Origin: Epiperipatus broadwayi
Taxonomy: Eukaryota; Onychophora; Udeonychophora; Euonychophora; Peripatidae
Direction: 5' to 3'
NCBI GenBank assembly: GCA_028023455.1
Contig: JAQFVV010012512.1
Location: 2,761,935 to 2,825,934 of the forward strand
DNA length: 64,000 nt
Part shown: positions 10,344 through 19,642 of the stretch, piece by piece
How the letters are laid out: the number at the start of each line of letters is the position of its first letter
How positions within the stretch are numbered: position 1 is the stretch's first letter
Made by a program: the position numbers and the translations under genes
The notes under the pieces: generated by a model
Databases searched by the model: none
What the model saw: the letters and a program-made list of their open reading frames with translations, nothing else
Told to the model about the DNA's origin: nothing

Positions 10344-12014
10344 ATGAAGTATGATAAAGACAGTAATAATTAATGCTTGTCAAAATAAAATAAAAAAAAC
10401 ATTTATTAATATCTGTTTAATTAAAATAAATAAATGTACATAGTGCTACAAAATTATATAAAAAACAAATCTATATAAAATGGCTGAAGGTGCATTAAGA
10501 AAAGCAAAGGTGTGAACAACAGCGAAAACAAAGGATCGAAAGGACAAAGAACTGGGGAATTTTAATTAAAAGTATGATGAGTATTGGTAGAGACTTCTTG
10601 TCGAGACGTTGGTAAAAAGACTGCTCCAATAATAAGCAGCCACAGTTAATAAGATATGATTTCTAACATCGGTGCCTCATCAAGAATGGCTGGCTAAGGG
10701 CCGTCATGATCACTTGCTAATCCAGACTCACTGTGATCTAATGGTTCCCGTCTAGATGTAACAACTGCCAATGTAGCACCTGCCGGAGAGTTCATTTTGC
10801 CTGATCCTTGATGCCCCAAAATGCAGAGAAGTTTCCACAACCAAAATCTAACTTAAGAGTGACCGTTCCCTGCTAAAGAAGTGGAGAAATTCCACGTGGC
10901 GGTCAGCAAGACTTCAAATTAATTCAGAGATTTAAAACCTATGTAAATATGAATACTACATTTTATATTTCAATGTGCACACACCTTTATTGAGACAATG
11001 GCCAAATTGGTACTTTGAATGATAAAGACATTCTTTAACTTTTTTATATATATCTGGAATGAAGATTTATAAATGTACAATCATTTATAGGATCTTTTTA
11101 TTTTGTTTACTCATAGCATTATTGGATATAATCTGTTTTTTTTATTGTGTGTAAATGATTTGAAGTATTTTCTTTATAATTATACACAATAAAAAACACA
11201 GATTATATACAATAATGCTATGAGTAAACAAAATAAAAAGATCCTATAAATGATTGTACATTTATAAATCTTCATTCCGGATATATATAAAAAAGTTAAA
11301 GAATGTCTTTATCATTCAAAGTAAGAATTTGGCCATTGTCTCAATAAAGGTATGTGCACATGGAAATATAAAATGTAGTATTCATATTTACCTAGGTTTT
11401 AAATCTCTGAATTAATTTGAAGTCTTGCTGACCACCACGTGAAATTTCTCCACTTCTTTAGCAGGGAATGGTCACTCTTAAGCTAGATTTTGGTTGTGGG
11501 AACTCCTCTGCATTTTGGGGCATCAAGGATCAGGCAAAACAAACTCTTTGGCAGGCACAACATTGGCAGTTGTTACATCTAGATGGGAACCATTAGAGCA
11601 CAGTGAGTCTGGATCGGCAAGTGATCACGACGGCCCTTAGCCAGCCATTCTTGATGAGGCACCGACATTAGAAATCATATCTTGTTAACTGTAGCTGCTT
11701 ATTATTGGAGCAGTTTTTTTACCAACATCTCGACAAGAAGTCTCTACCAATACTCATCATACTTTTAATTAAAATTCCCCAGTTCTTTGTTCTTTTGATC
11801 CTTTGTTTTCACTGTTGTTCACACCTTTGCTTTTCTTAATGCGCCTTCGGCCATTTATATAGATTTGTTTTTTATATAATTTTGTAGCACTATGTACATT
11901 TATTTATTTATTTATTTTAATTAAATAGATGTAAATGTTTTTTTTTATTTTATTTTGACAAGCATTAATTATTGCTGTCTTTATTATACTTCATACAGAC
12001 ATTTCGTTTTATCG
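10344..12014. mobile_element. Large foldback element (1.67 kb) with 12-bp flanking repeat
   Basis: Two arms of about 800 bp (10344 to about 11150, and about 11188 to 11994) are reverse complements with modest divergence, separated by roughly 40 bp. The right arm carries about 20 extra bases at its outer end (11995-12014) with no partner on the left. The sequence TCAAATGTGTAC stands immediately outside at 10332-10343 and 12015-12026 in the same orientation, consistent with a 12-bp target duplication. Each arm contains a TTACATCTAGA.GGGAACC block resembling an LTR end followed by a primer-binding site. No protein domain is visible. The unequal outer ends argue for a retroelement inserted with an inverted partial copy, as Penelope-like elements often do, rather than a cut-and-paste transposon. 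Confidence 0.8.
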
Positions 12015-12395
12015 TCAAATGTGTACTTTTTTGACCCAGATCCTTATCTTTTAGTCATGTTTTAAACTTTCTATTTTATTCTTATTTAAACTCTTCAAAC
12101 TTTACTTTTCTTATACATCGTATTTTAGTTTTTCTTTCATTTAGATTTCTTTATTACTATTAATTTTTTAATGTACAATTTCAATATTTCTAACTTATTT
12201 TTCATTTCACAAAATCTTAACTTTGGAAGGTAAAAGATAAGAATCTTTTCAATTCTAATTCCCTCTATTTTCCTAATTAAAACATTTCTTTGTTTATAAT
12301 TTTTTTAAACTCATTTTTTAGTATTCCAAACACAATATTTAATATTCTCTAAATGTTAAATATCTATATATGTGATCGCAGTATGTGCGATCATC

Positions 12396-12398
<3 letters not shown>

Positions 12399-12452
<54 letters not shown>
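12399..12452. repeat. (AT)27 microsatellite
   Basis: An essentially pure AT run of about 54 bp, lying exactly at the junction where dispersed repeat copy 2 resumes. Confidence 0.97.
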
Positions 12453-12459
<7 letters not shown>

Positions 12460-12899
12460 AAAAATAGTTTGCTATAAACTGATGGGATTCTTTTTCAAGG
12501 AATATAAAAATGCACCTAGCTATTCTCACCAGTGAACTGAAGCATTGTAACATGTATGAATAGAGAAGAGTTTATTTGATGATGTGTTCTTCTTAACAAT
12601 ATGAGTGCAGTCCATAATCTATCTGAATCTTAAAACTTGGGACCACCTACCAGGTATAAAAAATTCTTACAACATATCTCATGAAGATGAGGCTCCCTGT
12701 CTCACCTAAGCTTTTCAGACCTCATTCTAGGGTCTCTATGGCCTCACCATATATTTATATAATTTTATGACAGGCTTCACTTTCCATTTTCTGCTTGGTA
12801 GTCAACTTATTTAAAATTGCAGAAGTGACCATTATTTCTCCCCAAATTTAATCCATGTGCTTTCTTTGATTCTCATGGATCCGTTCCTTGAATGTCTCC

Positions 12900-13695
12900 T
12901 GACTTTGGCACACCTCTTGGTATCTGTCAGTTAGTTGACTGGCGATACAATGTCCAAATTTTCCAAGCATTACCTACATTGTGTGTCTTTCTCCTCCATT
13001 TCTATCTTCATTTTCCCTATTTCTTGTTTTAGTGCAACATTACCCTTCTGGATACCACCTAACTCATGACAGTCATGTCTCCACATCTTTACTCTCTTTC
13101 TGCAGTTTTGCCTTTATGCCATCTGCTTTCTCCTTCATCATTTGGTCAACTCTATCTCACATGATAACCATATCAGCCTTGGTTACCATGTCTTCCAACC
13201 TGACTTCCATGCTAACTATATTTGTTCTTAATTTATATACTTCATCTTTGGTAACCATATTATCCTTCAACTGGTTCATACTTTCATCCATACCCTTCAT
13301 ATTTGCCTTCAAGATTGCCTTTATATTTTCCATTTTAGCCTTCATATCAGCCTTTAAGCTTGTCTCCATATTTTTTATTTCAGCATTGGTATCATCCCTA
13401 TCACCTATCAGCCTTCACATCTGCCTTCAAGTTTGTGATCATCTGGCCAATTGTGCTATGGCTATTGTATCTTCAATAGCCTGAACCACTTCAATTCTGA
13501 GCATTTGAACTGTTTCTTCAACATGGGTGTCTCATGCTTCAATGGTCATTCCATCATCTCAATGTGTGCCTAGGAAGTGGTCACCTTCAGTGACAGATCA
13601 GATGTTTGACTAGGCAAAAGCCCTCCCTCATAGCGAACCTCAATTTCACCTGCCTCAACATCACTAACATCATCTTCATGATATCCTGTCTCCAT
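12900..13695 (-). pseudogene. Gag-like coiled-coil pseudogene
   Basis: Read on the minus strand, a possible start at about 13695 opens an acidic N-terminus (METGYHEDDVSDVEAGEIEV). Several in-frame stops follow, then an open stretch (13369-13157) rich in Lys, Glu, Met and Asn with heptad-like spacing, including ADMKAKMENIKAIL and KDEVYKLRTNIVSMEVRL. Similar coiled-coil composition continues to about 12900. Short, charged, coiled-coil proteins of this kind are typical of gag regions of LTR retrotransposons. No zinc knuckle or protease was found. The ORF on the opposite strand (12981-13484) is its shadow. The assignment to gag is by composition and context only. Confidence 0.45.
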
Positions 13696-14779
13696 TCTAG
13701 CTAATATTTTTCCACTTCTTAATATCATTAATTAAGTATTCTAAATAATCATTTAGTTAACCATTTATTGTAGTATATAGTTGATTGTCCCATGTTTTCA
13801 TGTTTCCCTAACTATATTGCCTCTAGCCTACCTTTAGGTTGGTTTAATCTCTGATGTTATGTTTATCTATATTTAGTTATACTGCCTGATCTCTTCTATT
13901 TTATTTATGATTTATTGATTAAACATTTAGTTATTTTGTCTCCATTTATTGGCCTTGCATTCATAGCCTTATATATTTCTCTTTTTTTGTTTAATTACTG
14001 TATGTGTTCAGTGTTAAGTTTGGGTGTTTTATGTTCCATTTGATCATTAGGTACATGGATTGCTTTATATGATCATAAGCACAACACTGACTTAAGCCAT
14101 TAGGTTTGTTAAATAAAGAATAAATTCAAATAGAATGTTACAAATAAAAAAATATTTCTTTTTTTAACTCCAGTCCAATGGCTGGATCTCCTTTTCAACT
14201 ACAGTATTTTCATGCCTAATACTATGGGTTCCCAGATGTAACAGTTGAGTGGATGACATGGAAAGAGAAGCATGCATCAGACTATGGTCAGATCTAGGGT
14301 CTTCATGTAGGATGCTCTGAAGACAGCATGATAAAGTACATGACTCGTGATTACATCTATCTGCAATAGAGTAGCCTAAGACCTATCTATCAAATCTACA
14401 TCTAACCTAAGTCAGTTCATCCACATCTCACCACTCTCTTTTGGATCCATTGCCTCAGTATTTGAACTCAGGAAGAATTTGCATTCAACTCTCTTAACAG
14501 GGATGTAGTTGTACATATACTCATACTCATGATCAAATCAGCTTACCCAAATTAGCATATATAAATTACCCTTATCTATGAACTTTCTATTATAGTGATA
14601 ATTTAATAATATATGTATATATAGGTATGGTATTGGCTTTATAGGTGAATGCAAAGGCTTATTCAATAAATTAGAGAGATTTTATCTATTCAACAAAATT
14701 TATAACATTTATTTTATTAAATCATATGCTGAGTGCTTTTAAGAGACAAGGCTTGCATATTCATAGTCTTATTGTATAA
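13696..14779 (-). other. Possible leader and LTR end upstream of the gag-like pseudogene
   Basis: At 14228-14250 the minus strand reads CAACTGTTACA followed by TCTGGGAACCC. A TTACA terminus followed at once by such a block looks like the end of a 5' LTR and a primer-binding site, about 550 bp before the gag-like start. I could not find a matching second LTR, so this is tentative. The remaining sequence shows nothing else. Confidence 0.3.
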
Positions 14780-14789
14780 TGGCTGTTAG

Positions 14790-15600
14790 TTTAATTGTAT
14801 GCAAATATATGCAACTTTTAAGTATTCCATTTCTTGGATTTGGAGTAACATGATTCCTTCTGGTTGATGGGGTTGCAATCCATTGTAATATAGCAGGCTT
14901 CTTTCACCTTGTGTTTTACATAATTTGCTTCCTTGCAAACCAAGCTGATTGTCTGCAGTCACATGGATGTCCAGCATTCTTTTGGTGCTGCATGAAGATG
15001 GAATTATATGCTGGATCCACTTGTGCCTTGGTGTATAAGTATTTGTGCTGGGACAGTCTAGTTCTTAATGATGCCTTGGTCTCCCTATAATAAGATTTGC
15101 AATTTCTTTTTAAGGCATGTAATGTTGTAGACAGATTGCTGTGTTTGAGAATGCATTAACTGGTCCTTTGGGTTGTTAATTAATCTGTTGGAATTAGGAG
15201 GGGTGTAAAAACATAACTGAAATTTTGTGCAAAAATTGGGTAAAGAGTTTTGTGCATGTTAGGTATATATAGTAATAATAGTCTGTGTGTGTCTGCATTT
15301 ACAAGTGTTGTTGGTAAATCTGTTTTGTAACTGCCTGATTTTCTGTCGATAATGCCTTGCTTGAAATCTGTGCTTAATAATTCTTCTCTGTATGTTGCTA
15401 AGTTTGATTTCTTGTCTGCTTCAAATTTACATAGTTGTTGATTTCTGTGAAGGAAAGATGTGAGAACTGCCACTTTATAGTTGATGGGAGTGTTGGAACT
15501 GGGATAAATATGACCCCTTATTTCAGATGAATATGACACCTTATTTTGGATGGTTTAATTGTCATCTTGTAGTTCACATGTGTGTTTTCACACTGTAATT
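14790..15600 (-). pseudogene. Penelope-like element fragment (RT C-terminus, linker and degenerate GIY-YIG)
   Basis: On the minus strand 15539-15180 is open for 119 codons. It contains SSNTPINYKVAVLTSFLHR, which matches the layout after the last RT motif of Penelope-like elements (a stretch like TPINYKKAVL followed by a short helix and R), and later LYIPNMHKTLYPIF, like the conserved YIP segment before the endonuclease. Beyond its stop, another frame (about 15130-14830) gives YYRETKASLRTRLSQHKY and MQHQKNAGHP, resembling the second half of the GIY-YIG module with its histidines. The catalytic half is shifted and broken. This family differs from the one at 51646-52806. Upstream RT motifs were not found. 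The fragment is 5'-truncated and dead. Confidence 0.65.
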
Positions 15601-17419
15601 ATATGTCTAGATACTTCACCTGCTGTTATTTCATTTTTAGGGCTATATTGATTTACTATAGCAAGCCTACATGCAAAGTTTTAAAAAACTAAATTCGTAT
15701 TACATTTATTTATACAAATAAACTCTACATAAGCATTAAATAAACTTGAATAAATTAAGGAGATATTAAAAATATTTATAAATGCACATATGTGATTATA
15801 CATACATATTTACAGTTTAAATGTTTGTAATCATCATTTATCATATTAGCAATTTCCTTAATCTGAAGTTACCATCCCTTAACTCGATAATAGATACTCA
15901 TATTGCAGACATTTCTAATTAAAATCATAATATTGTCTTTGTTATCTACGTAATTAATTAACTGAAATTAATTTAATATTTTAAAAACAATGTTGATTTG
16001 ACTTGTGGTTCATGTTGTAATCATTTAACTTGCCTAGAAATCTCCCTGTCATGTATCACATAATAATAAAGAAACATTATTTAATATGATAGAAAAGCAG
16101 ATGCATTCAGGAAGTTCAACATTTATACAGAAATACTTAAAAATCTATCGTTAGTAAAACAAATAATTCATAATGCAACTTTGCTTTCTTAAGTGTGTGT
16201 CGTTCTGTCAAAAAATAAATAAATTCTTACTTCCAAATTTCAAGTATATGGTCATTCACAATGGTCAAGACTTTGGGACAAGAAATTGAATCTAAATTTT
16301 ATTTTAAAAAAAGAATTTGATCTAAATTGAACCTCCCTCCCCTACTCTCCTCTGTTAAATTGAATTCTCCCAAAATGTCAAATCATATTAATAAACATTT
16401 CCACAAAATAAAAATGAGTTGATAATGATAAATAAATAAAAATTAATAATACATTCACAAGAAAAATGTTCATAATGTGTAACATGATAAAATTATATAT
16501 ATATATTTCAGGAATTATTTCAGGAATCGATTACCAGGCTCATTTCATTAAAGTTCTTTTCATTTTATAGTTCATACAGCTTGCACACACTCCTCTCTCT
16601 ATAGCATGAATCAATCACTGTTGCTGTTTCATAGTGTGCTGTGGACAATTCTGTCTTGATGGACTCTGGTTGCTTCCATTCTTTTTTTAAACAATCCATG
16701 GTTTATGAAGTAAGTATGCCAGAAGCTATAAGTGTAGAGATATGGCTATATACCTTCCATGGTTATGGGATTAACATTCTCCCTGACAACAATTGATCAC
16801 TCTAGCTAAACCATATTTTGCTGGCTCCTAATATACTAAGTTTAAATTCTGATACAGTTTGAAATCAAAAGATGTTTTTTAAATGTGATCTCAATGTGCT
16901 TGTTGTAGCATCTATTGTATTAGCTATATAAATGCCTTATTTTACAGGTTTCTTTAGAAGTTTGAAATGATTTCTTTCAAATTCACCGGCTTCTTAGTTT
17001 TATCTGCAAAGTCTCTGGTTTGTTTCTTTAAATCCTGTTTACTATGTTAAATTTTAAAAAAAGATTTCAAAATGACAGTTTCAATGTTGAACCAAAACGC
17101 TTGTTTTTGTTGACTTTCCATAGCAATCTTATTCTCCGTGCACCTATTGTGGTGTTTATTTGTCATGATTATCAATTCCTGATATTAAATTATGCTTTAT
17201 TACTTCATTCTTATTTGGGTAGTTTAGTGTAGATCTTGACCTTTATTCGTTACCATGATTAGTTTGTCATCATTTAAGTCATTGTTTACTGTTTGCGAAT
17301 GACATAAAAACATATAAATTGAATTAATTGACATCACACATATATGTTTGTACAATTTTTTTTGAGTATTTATTTTAAAATAATTTAACAATTAGTATCC
17401 AATTTACTTCATGTATACA
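15601..17419. other. A+T-rich DNA, no gene recognised
   Basis: I see no paired repeats or convincing reading frame. 16560-16760 is somewhat less A+T-rich and may be further Penelope-like debris, but I cannot support that by motif. Confidence 0.3.
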
Positions 17420-17497
17420 TACAAAGGCAAAACTCTCCATACAGTAATGCCACCCAGTGCCAACCAGAGTAATTAATGGAAGCCAGAGGTTTGTGCA

Positions 17498-17540
17498 TTC
17501 CCAAACTAGTTTCTGGTTTGTGGCCTTCATCAGTGAAGAG
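17498..17540 (-). ncRNA. Hammerhead ribozyme candidate, partly decayed
   Basis: Minus strand: TCTTCA (stem I), CTGATGA, A, GGC-CACAA-ACC (stem II, one pair lost), A, GAAAC, TA, GTT, TGGGAA (stem I). The core boxes are intact and the cleavage triplet is GUU. Stem I has one mismatch and two G-U pairs. It is the weakest of the three in this array. Confidence 0.55.
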
Positions 17541-17947
17541 CTTTGGATCTGAGAGCACTGCACCTAGATCTTAGGATCTAATGCAATCCTCCAGCAGCCA
17601 CCTTTTATCTCTACTTAACTACAAAACTATGAGAATAAAATTGAAAACACAATATTTTCAATCTAAGCTCAATAGCTTATATAGTCATGTGGATCTGAAC
17701 TCAATTCAGCTCCCATATAATTTGGTGTCTTTGGCTTTTTAACAACCATAGCCACTACTATCCTATTAGGCAGTATTGGTGTTAAACCACTAAGCATCAC
17801 ATGATCACCATTTCTAATGCTAGCATAACTGTTATTAATAAAAGGAAAACTCTCCATACAGTAGTGCCACCCAGTGCCAACCAGAGTAATCAATGAAAGC
17901 CAGAGGCTTGTGCATAATATCCCCATCTAGTACTTACTCATCCAATA

Positions 17948-17989
17948 TCCCCAGACTTGTTTCTGGCTTGTGGCCTTCATCAGTGAGGA
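17948..17989 (-). ncRNA. Hammerhead ribozyme candidate, type I
   Basis: Minus strand: TCCTCA (stem I), CTGATGA, A, GGC-CACAA-GCC (stem II), A, GAAAC, AA, GTC, TGGGGA (stem I). Stem I pairs over six bases with one G-U, stem II over three, and stem III is minimal (A-U and C-G closing a 2-base loop). Predicted cleavage falls after the GUC, between 17954 and 17953. One non-canonical point is an A facing an A next to the core, where most hammerheads have a G-C pair. Confidence 0.7.
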
Positions 17990-18283
17990 GCTTTGGATCT
18001 GAGAGCACTGCACCTACAGTAGTATCTAAGACTTAGTGGTTTAACACCAATCCTGCCTAATAGGATATGGTGGCTATGGTTGTTAAAGAGCCAAATACAC
18101 CAAATTGTATGGGTACTGAACTGAGTTCAGATCCATATGTCTATATAAGCTATTGAGCTTAGATTGAAAATATTATTGTGTTTTCAATTTTATTCTCATA
18201 GTTTTGAGGTTAAGATGAAAGGTGGTTGCTGGAGGATTGCATTTGATCCTAAGATCTAGGTGCAGTGCTCTCAGATCCAAAGC

Positions 18284-18325
18284 TCCTCACTGATGAAGGC
18301 CACAAGCCAGAAACTAGTCTGGGGA
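18284..18325 (+). ncRNA. Hammerhead ribozyme candidate, type I (inverted unit)
   Basis: Plus strand: TCCTCA, CTGATGA, A, GGC-CACAA-GCC, A, GAAAC, TA, GTC, TGGGGA. It has the same fold as 17948-17989 with one base changed in the stem III loop, which leaves pairing intact. Cleavage is predicted after 18319. Confidence 0.7.
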
Positions 18326-18721
18326 TATTGGATGAATAGACACTAGATGGGATTTTATGTACAAGCCTCTGGCTTCCATTGATTACTCTGGTTGGCACTG
18401 GATGGCACTACTGTAAGAGTTTTGCCTTTGTTAATAACAGATGTGCTACCATAAGATATGGTGATCATGTGATGCTTAGTGGTTTCACGTATATACGTGT
18501 GTGTGTGCGGTATGGTAATATATAGTTTGAAATTTAATTACGAAATGATTATTTGAATTATGTATATATACCTATTCATATTTATTTTTTCAAACTTTGT
18601 AAACAATATATTATCAACATTTCCCTTTTAATCCTATCAGATATAAATTCTGATCAATGTGTAGTTCAAAATTTCTGATGGCTAAGGTCAATGTGAGTGC
18701 TATTTTAAGCTACCCTCACAG

Positions 18722-18925
18722 TATATTAGCATAGTTTCCTTTATTTTCCTTTTGTTGTTTCTTTTCAATTTGCAATATTTTTACATTATTATAATTTTTG
18801 CAACCATAATAAATCATGTATTTATGGTTTTAATTTCAATTATAATAATGTAAAAATATTGCAAATTCAAAAACATAACTACAAAAGGAAAATAAAAGAA
18901 GCTATGTTAATATACAAATATAAAC
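18722..18925. repeat. Foldback
   Basis: Arms of about 80 bp share the blocks TTTATTTTCCTTTTGT and TTGCAATATTTTTACATTAT in opposite orientation, with a spacer near 18805-18835. Confidence 0.85.
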
Positions 18926-19259
18926 ATGACACAATTAACAAACAGGCAGCAAGTGTTAAGATTACAAAATTATGGGAAGGTTAGCCATTCAAAGTGTTAG
19001 TTGACAAAGACTACAAGAATAGTAGAAAGTGCTCCTAAGTGGAGAAAATTTTTAAAGTTATACTTTCCATATATCTGATTACTATATTTATAAATATTCA
19101 ATTATATAATTATATATATATATATGAAAAAAACACAAGTTAAAACTTGCTAACGCTTGTATTTATGACAATAGATGGTGTTCTACCAAAAACATTGTCA
19201 AGCGATGTTTGTTTACATAAACGTCAGAGCAAGCATTCACTATCAGAACTTTAGCTCCA

Positions 19260-19303
19260 CCTTCAGATCATGATTTCAAGCTATTTGCTATCATCAGTGA
19301 AGG
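19260..19303 (-). ncRNA. Hammerhead ribozyme candidate, best fold in the window
   Basis: Minus strand: CCTTCA (stem I), CTGATGA, T, AGC-AAATA-GCT (stem II), T, GAAATC-AT-GAT (with C as the cleavage-site base), then TGAAGG (stem I). Stem I is six perfect Watson-Crick pairs, stem II three, stem III three around a 2-base loop. All invariant core residues are present. Cleavage is predicted between 19266 and 19265. As in the 17.4-18.3 kb family, the pair next to the core in stem II is a mismatch (U-U). Confidence 0.75.
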
Positions 19304-19560
19304 ACAGGAATAAGAAACTAGATCTAAACACAAACTCTGAGCGTTTATGAAACAGTTTCTATTCAGCTTGCAAGCGTGAATCTTTTAGACACATAATGTC
19401 TTCAAACTCAGCATAGCAAGTCAGATAGCTACATGGGTCTGATATCAGTTCAGCATCACCACATAGTAGAAGCCTCTGCAATATATATCATTGCAAGAAA
19501 GTCCTCAAAGGTACATTTATGAAAAACAAAAAAATACAAAACTTGCTAAAGCTTTTATTT

Positions 19561-19642
19561 ATGACAATAGATGGCGTTCTACCAAAAACACCATCAAGCG
19601 TACGCTTGACGGTGTTTTTGGTAGAACGTCATCTATTGTCAT
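19561..19642. repeat. Perfect-centre hairpin, 41-bp arms
   Basis: The arms read outward from an AAGCGTACGCTT centre and differ at about two of 41 positions. There is no spacer, so this is a cruciform-type palindrome. The left arm is the same sequence as the block at 19166-19206. Confidence 0.92.

Larger units (their letters stand above)
9880..12670 (+). repeat. Dispersed repeat family, copy 2, split by later insertions
   Basis: Repeat sequence runs 9880-10260 and resumes at 12453-12670, in the same order as 7780-8250. The 2.2 kb between (10261-12452) consists of TA tracts and the 1.67-kb foldback element, so these entered or expanded later. The left part has also been locally duplicated (9987-10188). 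Confidence 0.7.
17423..18480. mobile_element. Retrozyme-like array: 450-bp hammerhead units, tandem and inverted
   Basis: On the minus strand a unit occurs about one and a half times in tandem (roughly 18015 to 17423); corresponding points such as the hammerhead core are 450 bp apart (17977 and 17527). A third, nearly complete unit follows in inverted orientation at about 18028-18480. All units share the blocks AGAGCACTGCACCTA, GAAAACACAATA, AAGCTATTGAGCTTAGATTG and CATGTGATGCTTAGTGGTTT. Each carries one hammerhead fold. No protein is encoded; minus-strand ORFs at 17375-17563 and 17669-17926 arise from the repeat itself. This matches the general plan of Penelope terminal repeats and of retrozymes, where self-cleavage of a tandem transcript releases unit-length RNA. 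That comparison is from memory of those families. Confidence 0.75.
19125..19642. mobile_element. Hammerhead-bearing repeat with repeated terminal block
   Basis: A block of about 75-80 bp (AACTTGCTAA.GCTT..ATTTATGACAATAGATGG and onward) occurs at about 19140-19207 and 19535-19601 in the same orientation. Between them lies a complete hammerhead fold (19260-19303). The second block runs into its own reverse complement (19561-19642). The stretch 19330-19480 resembles, in reverse complement, the region of the 17.4-18.5 kb unit around its TGATATCAG..CATGTAGCTAT block, so this looks like a second, related family. No protein is encoded. Confidence 0.6.

Noticed and set aside
10148-10354. Overlapping ORFs of 61-65 codons on opposite strands
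   Set aside because: They arise from the TA-rich hairpin and read as runs of YIYI; no real protein.
10640-10720. CATCAAGAATGGC block in the large foldback as a hammerhead core
   Set aside because: The minus strand reads TTGATGAGGC without the leading CUG and without a GAAA box at the right distance.
12981-13484. 167-codon plus-strand ORF, the longest but one in the window
   Set aside because: It is the antisense shadow of the Lys/Glu-rich gag-like coiled-coil region, giving a Ser/Phe/Leu-rich translation.
17375-17926. Two minus-strand ORFs that share the peptide VGTGWHYCMESF
   Set aside because: The shared peptide is only the translation of the repeated 450-bp noncoding unit; the frames are not conserved in the third unit.
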